Assembly (NCBI GenBank): GCA_001418405.1
Contig: LIQL01000132.1
Location: 1 to 32,137, forward strand
Direction of reading: 5' to 3'
Source of the DNA: Streptomyces diastatochromogenes
Lineage (GTDB): Bacteria > Actinomycetota > Actinomycetes > Streptomycetales > Streptomycetaceae
Length of the DNA stretch: 32,137 nucleotides
In this document: positions 25,828-32,137 of the stretch, piece after piece
Position numbering within the stretch: position 1 is the first letter of the stretch
Layout: each line of letters begins with the position of its first letter
Position numbers and translations under genes: made by a program
The notes under the pieces: model-generated
Databases searched by the model: none
What the model was told of the DNA's origin: nothing
Seen by the model: only the letters and a program-made list of their open reading frames with translations

Positions 25828-26019
25828 TTAGCCGAGGTCGTCATCCTGGATGTCGTCGAGGCTCTGCTGGCGGCCCTGTTGTTGCTGCTGGCGTTCCTGC
25901 TGTTGCTGGCGGGCCTTGTCCTGGGCCTGCTGACCCTTCTGCTGCGCCTGCTGCTTGGCCTGCTGGGCCTTCTGCCGGGCCTGCTGCGCCTTGTTCTGCA
26001 TTTCGTCCTTCATGCCCAC
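25828..26019 (-). CDS. Glutamine-rich small helical protein (63 aa)
   Basis: Twenty-five of 63 residues are Gln, spaced with Ala, Lys and Arg in KAQQARQKAQQAKQQAQQKG-type repeats, ending in an acidic tail SLDDIQDDDLG. This predicts a single long amphipathic helix or coiled coil with a basic body and an acidic end. The GTG at 26019 (VGMKDEM) is supported by GGAG nine bases upstream, and the conventional beginning and end argue against a chance open frame. Similar low-complexity Gln-rich proteins occur in Streptomyces without known role; a desiccation- or stress-protein-like function is only a guess. Confidence 0.65.
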   Translation of the reverse strand: MGMKDEMQNKAQQARQKAQQAKQQAQQKGQQAQDKARQQQQERQQQQQGRQQSLDDIQDDDLG

Positions 26020-26314
26020 GGGGCTTCACTCCTTGGGTGCTGAGGTGGGGTCGAAGCCAAGGCTGGCATCCGGACGCAGGCACGGCATCTCGGACCATCA
26101 CGCCCCGTCCCGGAGTCGCACCTGGCGGCAGAGGCGGTTTCCTGCGTGAGCGATTCTTCGAGATGTGGGGTCGTTCGGGTGGCCTGGCGCAGCAGCAATC
26201 GGTGCTTCCCCCTCTCCCGGCGGACTGGTCGGTCCATTTCCGGGCCGCGCTCGACGTTTCGTATCGCACGGCCAAGCGAATTTCATTGATCGGTTGATCA
26301 ACCGGAAAGCTTGC
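26020..26314. other. Spacer upstream of the glutamine-rich gene
   Basis: About 295 bp. The open frames on both strands show no domain and no start signals. The promoter of the Gln-rich gene should lie near 26040-26100. An AT-rich patch occurs at 26270-26320 at the end of the neighbouring pseudogene. Confidence 0.35.
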
Positions 26315-26693
26315 TTAGTCCAGGAAGCTACCGGAACCGGCAGCATCAGAAGAACCGCTCAACCCAAGACACCCAAACCATCCCCCAGAAAACGAATTGG
26401 CAAGTGCGAGAGCGTCGCTGCTCTCATAGCCGGGGTAAAAGTCCACCCCACCGCAAGGGTTGAGCGTAGTTTCGGCGGGCACGCGGCAAGAATCCCAGTG
26501 ACAGTTCCACTGCCATGCTCGGCGCCTCCTTACCATTTCCCGTGCGGCCGTGATTGGCGCACAAAATATCGAAAGAGGCGGACAAGAAGACGGCGATTCC
26601 GCCGGCTGACGCAGGTCCAGCACCGGCGATTCCAGCCCCAAGGACAGGCGTGATGAACCCGAGGACAGTGGCAAGTTTCCCGCGTGTGGTCAT
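26315..26693 (-). pseudogene. Frameshifted small secreted protein gene
   Basis: From an ATG at 26693 the frame encodes a signal peptide (MTTRGKLATVLGFITPVLGA, then AGAGPASAGG) and GGIAVFLSASFDILCANHGR. The coding signal then appears to pass through a second frame (GGAEHGSGTVTGILAA) and end in a third (VPAETTLNPCGGVDFYPGYE, SSDALALANSFSGGWFGCLG). The joined product would be about 120 residues with a small number of cysteines, in the style of Streptomyces surface-associated small proteins. From memory this resembles a small-secreted family with FLSPAF, CANH and NQCGG motifs, but I cannot check. Two frameshifts and no clear ribosome binding site mark it as inactive as written. Confidence 0.5.
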
Positions 26694-26885
26694 GCGCGAA
26701 CAACGACGGTTCGCAGTCGAGGGGATCACTGTCACGGCGTCCGTTCCGCCCGATTCGCCCGAGAGGGAAATCGGCCGGGCCACGGCGGGAGGTGCGCAAT
26801 GAAGGCCAACTCGGCGACAGAACGACGGCCAGCGGAGATCGCGCCGCGCAGGGCACGGCGATTTGAGGATGTGGCGCACCTCGAC

Positions 26886-26922
26886 TTGATAGGCAAGTGG
26901 TGGCTTGCCTATGCTGGGGTTG
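26886..26922 (+). promoter_or_regulatory. Promoter with overlapping ArsR operator
   Basis: TTGATA (26886-26891) and TATGCT (26910-26915) are a good -35/-10 pair with an 18-bp spacer. A perfect 9-bp inverted repeat, ATAGGCAAG and CTTGCCTAT (26889-26912, 6-bp centre), fills the spacer and overlaps both boxes. The expected transcription start falls at or next to the GTG start codon (26922). A bound ArsR dimer would block RNA polymerase directly. Confidence 0.7.
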
Positions 26923-27221
26923 TGGCCGAAGACCTGTTCAAAGCGCTGGCCGATCCCACTCGCCGCATCATCCTCGACGAACTCGCGTGTCAGTCCGGGC
27001 AGACCCTGTTCGAGATCTGCTCGCGACTGACCATGAAGCATCAGCTCGGCATCTCCCGCCAGGGGGTCTCGCAGCACCTCGCCGTGTTGGAAGCCGCGGG
27101 GCTGGTCGAAGTGAGGCGGGAGGGGCGCTACAAGTTCCACAACCTCAATACGGCTCCGCTGCGGCAGATCGCCGAGCGGTGGCCCCTGCCCGACACATCC
27201 GGACCGGAGAGCACCCCATGA
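26922..27221 (+). CDS. ArsR-family transcriptional regulator (99 aa)
   Basis: The product is a compact winged helix-turn-helix: VVAEDLFKALADPTRRIILD or from the GTG shown VAEDLFKALADPTRR, ISRQGVSQHLAVLEAAGLVE (recognition helix) and VRREGRYKFHNLN (wing). It is of the non-metal, SdpR-like ArsR type that often sits with START- or VOC-domain genes, and has no metal-binding Cys cluster. The GTG at 26922 is preferred: the frame extends upstream, but the promoter and operator lie there. The mRNA seems to be leaderless. The stop overlaps the start of the VOC gene (ATGA), so the two form an operon, probably autoregulated. Confidence 0.88.
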   Translation: MAEDLFKALADPTRRIILDELACQSGQTLFEICSRLTMKHQLGISRQGVSQHLAVLEAAGLVEVRREGRYKFHNLNTAPLRQIAERWPLPDTSGPESTP

Positions 27222-27610
27222 AGATCCATCTGACTCAAATCTTCGTCGACGACCAGGCCAAGGCCCTGCACTTCTACACCGAGATCCTCGGCTTCGTGAA
27301 GAAGCACGACGTCCCGGTCGGCGAGACGGACCGGTGGCTGACCGTCGTCTCCCCCGAAGCACCCGAAGGTACCGAACTCCTCCTGGAACCCGTGGGCCAC
27401 CCGGCCGCGAGAACGTACCGCGACGCGCTCGTCTCGGACGGCATCCCGCTCGCCCAGTTCGCGGTCGACGACGTGCACGCCGAGCACGAGCGCCTGCACG
27501 GGCTCGGCGTCCGCTTCACTCAAGAACCGCTGGAGATGGGCCCCATCACCACCGCCGTCTTCGACGACACCTGCGGAAATCTGATCCAGATCGCCACACA
27601 GCCGCAGTAG
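27218..27610 (+). CDS. VOC-family protein (130 aa)
   Basis: One vicinal-oxygen-chelate domain: MKIHLTQIFVDDQAKALHFY, TEILGFVKKHDVPVGETDRW, a central GTELLLEPVGHPAA and a C-terminal FDDTCGNLIQIATQ. The opening HLTQIFVDD and the RWLTVVSPEAPEGTELLLEP stretch match the glyoxalase-like proteins often encoded with ArsR-type regulators. The CC pair typical of the C-As lyase ArsI is absent, so an organoarsenical role is not supported. The start codon overlaps the stop of the ArsR gene, giving tight translational coupling. A short hairpin (27620-27634) follows. Confidence 0.9.
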   Translation: MKIHLTQIFVDDQAKALHFYTEILGFVKKHDVPVGETDRWLTVVSPEAPEGTELLLEPVGHPAARTYRDALVSDGIPLAQFAVDDVHAEHERLHGLGVRFTQEPLEMGPITTAVFDDTCGNLIQIATQPQ

Positions 27611-27619
27611 ACGGGCGAG

Positions 27620-27634
27620 GGTCCGGCACGGACC
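27620..27634 (+). terminator. Small hairpin after the ArsR-VOC operon
   Basis: GGTCCG and CGGACC form a 6-bp stem with a 3-base loop, nine bases after the VOC stop. It is weak but well placed. Confidence 0.4.
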
Positions 27635-27651
27635 GCGTGGACCGACGATCA

Positions 27652-27965
27652 GCGCACCTTCACGCCCCGGCCGGCTCGGCTCTGCCCGTTGACCCGGACG
27701 AAACGGCCGAGCCGGTCGGCGAACAAGACCACGACCAAGGCACGAGTTCGTGCAGGTGGTCCAGGGCTGCCGACAGGTCGTCTGCGAGATCGGCGCCGTG
27801 CACTGTGTACTGTGCGCACCAACTCCCGTAGCAGGTCTGCGACCTCGCGGGTGGGCAGGCGGGCGGCCTCGCGCTTGGTCGTCTCCTCCAGTTCCTGGTC
27901 GGTGACCGCCGCGGCGCTCGGCGTCCCCGTATCCTTCAGCAATGCGTCGGGCACACCGGAGTCGT
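27652..27965 (-). pseudogene. Frameshifted remnant, family unknown
   Basis: One frame reads DALLKDTGTPSAAAVTDQEL, EETTKREAARLPTREVADLL, RELVRTVHSA. The coding signal then seems to move to a second frame (VHGADLADDLSAALDHLHEL) and return to the first for VVVLFADRLGRFVRVNGQS before a stop. The three pieces make a plausible helical protein of about 95 residues, but I do not recognise the family and see no start signal. Confidence 0.35.
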
Positions 27966-28029
27966 CCCTGGTGTGGCAGCGCACCTTCCACCTCGTCCGG
28001 CTCCACCCGGTGCCTGACCGTGCGCCGCC

Positions 28030-28248
28030 CCCGAGCCCGGCAAAATCGCGCACCAGGGCGAGGGCCTTGGCCGGTGGGTGTGCTCGGTCCGGCTCGACTG
28101 GGAGAGCTTCAGCATCGTGCAGCGGTGGATGTGTGAGCGGGTCCTCGGGGTCGAGTCATCGCGCCTCCGACGACCTGCGGCTGAAGGCTGGCGCGTGCGG
28201 CGTCGAGGGCGGCGGGGTAGCCCGCGGGGCCGGAGCCGGTGGCGGTGA
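28030..28248 (+). pseudogene. Helicase-associated domain fragment
   Basis: This plus-strand frame reads KIAHQGEGLGRWVCSVRLDW, then SFSIVQRWMCERVLGVE, followed by a basic tail to a stop at 28248. The LGRWV-x-x-x-R-x-x-W spacing and the QRWMCExVLG end resemble the repeated helicase-associated (HA) modules at the C-terminus of large Streptomyces DEAD/DEAH helicases, some of which are coded near chromosome or plasmid ends. The start and most of the gene are missing. The call rests on this one module. Confidence 0.45.
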
Positions 28249-28265
28249 CTCGCGGACCTCGCCGG

Positions 28266-28679
28266 TTACTTGGCTGCCTCCGCGTCGATCTCGGCGATCA
28301 GTGTTTCGATGCGGGTCTTGATCTCGTCGCGGATGGGGCGGACCGCCCCGATGCCCTGGCCGGCCGGGTCCTCCAACTTCCAGTCCAGGTACCGCTTGCC
28401 GGGGAAGATCGGGCAGGCGTCGCCGCAGCCCATCGTGATACAGACATCCGACCCCTTGACCGCGTCCACCGTGAGGATCTTCGGCTTCTCGGCGGAGATG
28501 TCGATACCGACCTCCCGCATCGCCTCGACCGCGGCAGGGTTCACCGTGTCGCCAGGGGCGGAACCGGCCGAGCGGACCTCGATACGGTCGCCGGCCAGGT
28601 GACTCAGCCATGCGGCGGCCATCTGCGAGCGGCCGGCGTTGTGGACACAGACGAACAGCACAGAAGGCTTGTCGGACAT
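28266..28679 (-). CDS. arsC: Arsenate reductase, LMW-phosphatase type
   Basis: The 137-residue product has the low-molecular-weight phosphatase P-loop VCVHNAGRSQM (Cys11, Arg17), the redox cysteines in SDVCITMGCGDACPIF (Cys80, Cys85, Cys89) and the general-acid loop LEDPAG (Asp104). This is the thiol-coupled ArsC type, which reduces arsenate to arsenite using intracellular thiols (thioredoxin or mycothiol). The ATG at 28679 is preferred because the domain begins there; a longer frame upstream has no support. It is divergent from arsR-acr3 across a 93-bp region with an inverted repeat, so ArsR probably controls both directions. Confidence 0.93.
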   Translation of the reverse strand: MSDKPSVLFVCVHNAGRSQMAAAWLSHLAGDRIEVRSAGSAPGDTVNPAAVEAMREVGIDISAEKPKILTVDAVKGSDVCITMGCGDACPIFPGKRYLDWKLEDPAGQGIGAVRPIRDEIKTRIETLIAEIDAEAAK

Positions 28680-28721
28680 CAGGGGGCTCTCTTGTCTCGC
28701 GACGGAATCAGGCACGGATGA

Positions 28722-28759
28722 CACATCAGCACCCCATGGCGTCAGTCACCGCTGATGTG
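28722..28759. promoter_or_regulatory. Inverted repeat in the divergent ars promoter region
   Basis: CACATCAGC (28722-28730) and GCTGATGTG (28751-28759) form a perfect 9-bp inverted repeat with a 20-base centre. It sits between arsC and arsR. A shorter GTATC/GATAC pair lies downstream across the arsR start. Either could be the ArsR operator. Confidence 0.5.
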
Positions 28760-28772
28760 AGAGTATCAGCGC

Positions 28773-29087
28773 ATGATGACGTCAGTCGATACTGATCTGA
28801 TCCGGGTGCTGGCCGACCCGCTCAGGCTGAAGATCGTGAACCTGCTCGCCCACGAGACGCTGTGCACCACGCACCTGGTCGAGGAGACCGGCGCCAAGCA
28901 GACCAACCTCTCCAACCACCTGCGGGTACTGCGGGAGGCGGGCGTGGTGGAGACCGAGCCGTGCGGCCGGTTCACGTACTACAGGCTGCGGCCGGACGTC
29001 ATCGAGGCCCTGGCCGGGGCCTTCGCCGAGCTGGCCGCAACCGCCCGCGCCACCGCCGCGGCCGATCGGAAGAGGTCCTGCCCGTGA
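28773..29087 (+). CDS. arsR: ArsR/SmtB-family arsenic-responsive repressor
   Basis: The 104-residue product is a winged helix-turn-helix repressor: LIRVLADPLRLKIVNLLAHE, TNLSNHLRVLREAGVVETEP (recognition helix) and CGRFTYYRL (wing). The usual ELCVCDL metal motif is replaced by ETLCTTHL, leaving Cys31; further cysteines are Cys64 (TEPCGRF) and Cys103 (KRSCP). A three-cysteine As(III) site built from these is possible but is inference. The start is ATG 28773 or 28776. The stop overlaps the acr3 start (GTGA), so the genes are translationally coupled. It likely represses arsR-acr3 and the divergent arsC until arsenite binds. Confidence 0.92.
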   Translation: MMTSVDTDLIRVLADPLRLKIVNLLAHETLCTTHLVEETGAKQTNLSNHLRVLREAGVVETEPCGRFTYYRLRPDVIEALAGAFAELAATARATAAADRKRSCP

Positions 29088-30184
29088 CCCGCGTCGAGGC
29101 CCCCGCGACGGCGGAAGAGGCGTCCGTCGTCGCCAAGCTCTCCACCCTGGACCGCTTCCTGGCGGTGTGGATCCTGATCGCCATGGGGCTCGGTCTGGGC
29201 CTGGGCCGCCTCATCCCCGGTCTGAACGATGCGCTGGCGAAGGTGGAGATCGGCGGGATCTCCCTGCCGATCGCCGTCGGCCTGCTGGTCATGATGTATC
29301 CGGTGCTGGCCAAGGTCCGCTACGACAAGCTCGACGCCGTCACCGGCGACAAGAAGCTGATGGTCTCCTCGCTGGTCATCAACTGGGTCCTCGGGCCGGC
29401 GGTGATGTTCGCGCTGGCGTGGACGTTCCTGCCGGACCTACCCGAGTACCGCACCGGGTTGATCATCGTGGGCCTGGCCCGCTGCATCGCCATGGTGATC
29501 ATCTGGAACGACCTGGCCTGCGGCGACCGCGAAGCCGCCGCCGTCCTGGTCGCGCTGAACTCCGTCTTCCAGGTCATCGCCTTCGGCGTGCTGGGCTGGT
29601 TCTACCTGGACCTGCTGCCGAACTGGCTGGGCCTGGGCAACGGACAGCACCTCGACATCTCGATGTGGAAGATCGCCCTCAACGTGGTCATCTTCCTGGG
29701 CGTCCCGCTGGTCGCCGGCTTCCTGACCCGCCGCCTGGGCGAGAAGAAGCTGGGCCGGGAACGGTACGAGTCCAACTTCCTGCCGAAGATCGGCCCGTTC
29801 GCGCTCTACGGGCTGCTGTTCACGATCGTCATCCTCTTCGCGCTGCAAGGAAAGACGATCACTTCGCAGCCGTTGGACGTCGCGCGGATCGCGCTGCCGC
29901 TACTGGCCTACTTCGCGATCATGTGGTTCGGCAGCTTCGCCCTCGGCAAGGGCCTCGGACTCGCCTACGACCGCACCGCGACCCTCGCCTTCACCGCCGC
30001 CGGCAACAACTTCGAGTTGGCCATCGCCGTGGCCATCGCCACCTTCGGCGTCACCTCCGGCCAGGCCCTCTCCGGCGTCGTCGGCCCCCTGATCGAGGTC
30101 CCGGTGCTCGTCGCCCTGGTCTACGTCTCACTGGCCTGGCGCAAGAAGTTCCACACCGCGGTCCCCGGCGCGCGCGCCTCGTAG
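29084..30184 (+). CDS. acr3: ACR3-family arsenite efflux transporter
   Basis: The 366-residue product has about ten hydrophobic segments and the ACR3 signature: WILIAMGLGLGLGRLIPGLN, PIAVGLLVMMYPVLAKVRYD, GLARCIAMVIIWNDLACGD with the conserved functional Cys134, and AAGNNFELAIAVAIATFGV. It exports arsenite using the proton gradient. The length is normal. The GTG at 29084 overlaps the arsR stop, with GGAAGAGG upstream. The order arsR-acr3 with a DUF2180 gene 11 bases downstream and a divergent arsC forms a complete arsenate/arsenite resistance module. Confidence 0.95.
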   Translation: MTRVEAPATAEEASVVAKLSTLDRFLAVWILIAMGLGLGLGRLIPGLNDALAKVEIGGISLPIAVGLLVMMYPVLAKVRYDKLDAVTGDKKLMVSSLVINWVLGPAVMFALAWTFLPDLPEYRTGLIIVGLARCIAMVIIWNDLACGDREAAAVLVALNSVFQVIAFGVLGWFYLDLLPNWLGLGNGQHLDISMWKIALNVVIFLGVPLVAGFLTRRLGEKKLGRERYESNFLPKIGPFALYGLLFTIVILFALQGKTITSQPLDVARIALPLLAYFAIMWFGSFALGKGLGLAYDRTATLAFTAAGNNFELAIAVAIATFGVTSGQALSGVVGPLIEVPVLVALVYVSLAWRKKFHTAVPGARAS

Positions 30185-30195
30185 GAGGACACCCG

Positions 30196-30357
30196 ATGCA
30201 CTGCCTGGAATGCCGCCTGGCACACACGACCAGCACCGCCGTCGCATTGTGCCGCGGCTGCGGCGCCTCCGTCTGCGCCGACCACGCCCACACCGCGACC
30301 GCGCCGGTAGGGCACAGGCCGGCCCAGCGAAGCAGCACCCTGTCGAGATGTCCGTAG
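30196..30357 (+). CDS. DUF2180-like small zinc-ribbon protein, probably truncated
   Basis: The ATG at 30196 follows GGAGGA 11 bases after the acr3 stop. The 53-residue product begins MHCLECRLAHTTSTAVALCR, GCGASVCADHAH, a cysteine-rich CxxC...CxxCG...CADH motif typical of DUF2180 proteins that accompany arsenic genes in actinomycetes. Relatives continue for further residues with another CxxC; here the frame runs into VGHRPAQRSSTLSRCP and stops, so the C-terminus looks lost or shifted. It may still bind metal through the N-terminal cysteines. Role unknown. Confidence 0.65.
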   Translation: MHCLECRLAHTTSTAVALCRGCGASVCADHAHTATAPVGHRPAQRSSTLSRCP

Positions 30358-30396
30358 CCGGCCCTCGGGATCGAATATCGTTGGCTGCCGCGACAT

Positions 30397-30441
30397 GGTG
30401 CAACCGCCATCGCGGGTCTGTCCCTGGATGGCGGTTGCACC
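30397..30441. terminator. Bidirectional terminator between ars operon and MerR gene
   Basis: GGTGCAACCGCCATC (30397-30411) and GATGGCGGTTGCACC (30427-30441) form a perfect 15-bp stem with a 15-base loop. It ends five bases before the stop of the convergent MerR gene and lies 40 bases past the DUF2180 frame, so it can serve both strands. Confidence 0.8.
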
Positions 30442-30445
30442 GTGC

Positions 30446-31204
30446 TCAGTTCAGCCGGGTGGTGGCGTAGGTCTCGATGGCGTCGCGCTGATACGCAGCC
30501 AGACCCGGGGCGATCGCTTCGTACGCGGCGCGCCAGGCGTCGTTGTCCACGCAGGACCGGCCCAAGGCCCGGTACTCGTCGACGGTCACGGTGCGCAGCG
30601 CGGTCAGGGTCTGGTACTGGGCGTCGATCTCGGACTGTACCGGCTCGGCGTCGACATCGTGCCCGGCGGCCATGAGCTCGGCCAGCCTGACCATCTGTGC
30701 CGTGCGTTCGCGCTGCCCGGCCTCGACGTCGTGCGGGCTCATCTGGGCGACCCGGCGGGCTACCGCTTCGGCGTGCTCAGGGAAGTGGCGCAGGGTCTCC
30801 TGGTACTGGGCGGGCGTCACGCCCTCGAACAGGTTCTCCGGTCGGTTGATGGTCATGGGTCTGCCGTCCTTCCTGGACTGTTCCAGTTCGGCGATCGTGC
30901 GCGAGACGGCGCCGGCCAGGGCATCGAGGCGGTCGCGTTCGGCGAGCAGCCGCCGGTGGTGGCCGCGCAGCGCTTCCACCTGGTCGACCTGCTCGGCCAG
31001 GACCCGGCCGATCTCGGGCAGCCCCAGGCCCAGCGCCCGAAGGACGAGGATCTGCTGCAGCCGCAGCAGCTGGAGCTCCTTGTAGTAGCGGTGGCCGTTG
31101 GTCCCGATTCGGGCAGGCGGGAGCAGGCCGATCTCGTCGTAGTGCCGCAGGGTTCGGGCAGTCACGCCGGACATCCGTGCGACCTCCGCGATCGGCCAGT
31201 CCAT
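30446..31204 (-). CDS. MerR-family regulator with TipAS-like domain
   Basis: The 252-residue product opens with a MerR helix-turn-helix, DWPIAEVARMSGVTARTLRH, YDEIGLLPPARIGTNGHRYY, then a dimerisation helix (EQVDQVEALRGHHRRLLAER). From about residue 115 the NLFEGVTPAQYQETLRHF part and the helical ending match the TipAS drug-recognition fold, which binds thiopeptide antibiotics in TipAL. Such proteins activate promoters and sense ligands through the C-terminal helices; the ligand here is unknown. The Cys that binds thiopeptide covalently in TipAL is not obvious; the only C-terminal Cys is in GRSCVDND. The ATG at 31204 has GGAG upstream. It is convergent with the ars operon. Confidence 0.9.
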   Translation of the reverse strand: MDWPIAEVARMSGVTARTLRHYDEIGLLPPARIGTNGHRYYKELQLLRLQQILVLRALGLGLPEIGRVLAEQVDQVEALRGHHRRLLAERDRLDALAGAVSRTIAELEQSRKDGRPMTINRPENLFEGVTPAQYQETLRHFPEHAEAVARRVAQMSPHDVEAGQRERTAQMVRLAELMAAGHDVDAEPVQSEIDAQYQTLTALRTVTVDEYRALGRSCVDNDAWRAAYEAIAPGLAAYQRDAIETYATTRLN

Positions 31205-31566
31205 CACCGTCTCCCTCGCGCATGTGTCGCCGGGCCGGTCTTTCCGGCCCTGTACGGGACGGTAGAGGCTGCCGCAACGGCAACTTCAACCCCGAGACCT
31301 GTGTTCCTCGCAGTCGAACAGGCACGGTCTACACCCCAAGCGGAACGGACTCCGCCCGCTGCCGAAACTCGTGAACATTCGGACCTGGCCAGAACCCCGG
31401 TGCCTCCCAAATCCCCCTGGAAACGCCCGGCGGAAGCGGCAAGCCCCGCCGTCGGCCGTGCTGCGGGCATCGGGGAACGTGGCTCCGGGTGTGCAGTCAT
31501 CGGGCCGCGTGTGGGCGCGCAAGGCGCTCAGCGGGCTGTGGGCGGTGGCGATTCCCGTGTGGTGTG
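31205..31566. other. Spacer between MerR and the lipoprotein gene
   Basis: About 360 bp. GGGCCGG and CCGGCCC (31232-31250) form a 7-bp hairpin 28 bases upstream of the MerR start, possibly in its leader or promoter. Other open frames show no domain. No tRNA or RNA gene seen. Confidence 0.4.
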
Positions 31567-32137
31567 TCAGCCGGTTACCGGTGTCACGTTGCCGTTGGGG
31601 CCGCAGTGGACGGTCCAGGGAGTCTGGGAACGCATGTTGTTCTCGTGGATGCGGATGTCGATCTGTGTGGGGGGTTTGTTGCCGGGGACGTTGGCATGGG
31701 CGGCGGTGCAGGCGATCTGGCTGACGGCCGTGACATCGAGGTCGCCGGTGCTGACTTTTTGGGGGACGAAGACGTCGACGGCCCCGTCGGTCGCGGTGGC
31801 GGTGAGCTGGCCCGCCATCGGTGGTACTTGGCTGATCAGGCCGCGTTGGCGTTCGGCCGGGGTGGGGCCTTCCAGGAGGAGGTCGAGGGCTTGCTGGGGG
31901 CTGAGTGGTCGGTCCGTGGGGCGTGAGACGGCGCGGAGGCCCGTGGGGCCGGCGAAGTAGAGGCGTGCGAAGCGGGCTTGGGTTCCGGGTTGCTGGATGC
32001 CGGAGGCCGGGGAGCCGGCGGGCACGGGGCTGGTGGGGCCGATCGCACAGCCGGCGGTGGTGGCGATGAGCAGGGTGGACAGGGTCAGGGTCCCGAGGGC
32101 GACTGCCGCGGTACGGAGGGTACGTCCGGGGCGGGAC
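31567..32137 (-). CDS. GerMN-type lipoprotein, 5' end outside the window
   Basis: The frame is open to the window edge, so the start is missing. What is present begins with a hydrophobic signal core and a lipobox TAGC, then a Pro/Ser linker and a domain with ARFARLYFAGPTGLRAVSRP, PLSPQQALDLLLEGPTPAER and QLTATATDGAVDVFVP, ending TVHCGPNGNVTPVTG. The VYF...GLxxVxR and LTPxxALDxLLxGPTxxE pattern is that of GerMN domains found in surface lipoproteins of actinobacteria, of unknown role. It would be anchored outside the membrane. Probably one or a few codons are missing at the start. Confidence 0.75.
   Translation of the reverse strand, partial: SRPGRTLRTAAVALGTLTLSTLLIATTAGCAIGPTSPVPAGSPASGIQQPGTQARFARLYFAGPTGLRAVSRPTDRPLSPQQALDLLLEGPTPAERQRGLISQVPPMAGQLTATATDGAVDVFVPQKVSTGDLDVTAVSQIACTAAHANVPGNKPPTQIDIRIHENNMRSQTPWTVHCGPNGNVTPVTG

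Noticed and set aside
27218..27610. VOC protein as an ArsI-type C-As lyase because of the ArsR partner
   Set aside because: The cysteine pair needed for organoarsenical binding is absent; only one Cys is present in FDDTCGN.
1..32137. CRISPR arrays, tRNA and rRNA genes
   Set aside because: No regularly spaced repeats, no cloverleaf-forming sequence with a recognisable T-loop (GGTTCRANYCC) and no rRNA motifs were seen on reading both strands; a covariance-model search was not possible.

Overview
The window is very GC-rich, uses GTG and TTG starts with GGAGG-type ribosome binding sites, and encodes families typical of actinomycetes (TipA-like MerR, GerMN and DUF4232 lipoproteins, small secreted proteins). 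It looks like a Streptomyces or close relative. Intact genes alternate with many frameshifted or truncated relics, two transposase fragments and long gene-poor spacers, as expected of accessory DNA such as a linear chromosome arm. That placement is inference.

Layout. 1-5.5 kb: a decayed membrane-protein gene, an extended SDR, a small secreted protein, a VOC protein, a RibD-C/DHFR-like reductase and a GNAT acetyltransferase followed by a small ORF. 5.5-11.6 kb: a lipoprotein, a truncated transposase, a divergent TetR/alpha-beta hydrolase pair with two operator-like palindromes, several gene fragments and a small membrane protein. 11.6-19.2 kb: an unrecognised 344-aa protein, an alkylsulfatase, a secreted thioredoxin-fold protein with SGPC in place of CGPC, a sulfotransferase and a thioester-reductase-like SDR. 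19.2-21.2 kb: a relic of the first pseudogene family, a polyprenyl synthetase pseudogene lacking its middle and an IS5-type transposase relic. 21.3-25.6 kb: a divergent MDR/LysR pair, a TetR relic, a DUF4232 lipoprotein and a small ORF. 25.8-28.2 kb: a glutamine-rich small protein, a frameshifted secreted-protein gene, an ArsR-VOC operon that appears leaderless, and two more relics. 28.2-30.4 kb: an arsenic resistance locus (arsC divergent from arsR-acr3-DUF2180). 30.4-32.1 kb: a TipA-like MerR regulator and a GerMN lipoprotein cut by the window edge.

Functional links. The clearest module is arsenic resistance: ArsC reduces arsenate, ACR3 exports arsenite and ArsR represses. Two regulator-target pairs are evident (TetR-hydrolase, LysR-oxidoreductase), plus an autoregulated ArsR-VOC unit. 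The most novel candidate is the co-located thioester reductase, sulfotransferase and alkylsulfatase, which could in principle make, sulfate and desulfate an alcohol; that chain is inference. Many relics carry compensating frameshifts, so sequencing error should be excluded before all are accepted as real decay.
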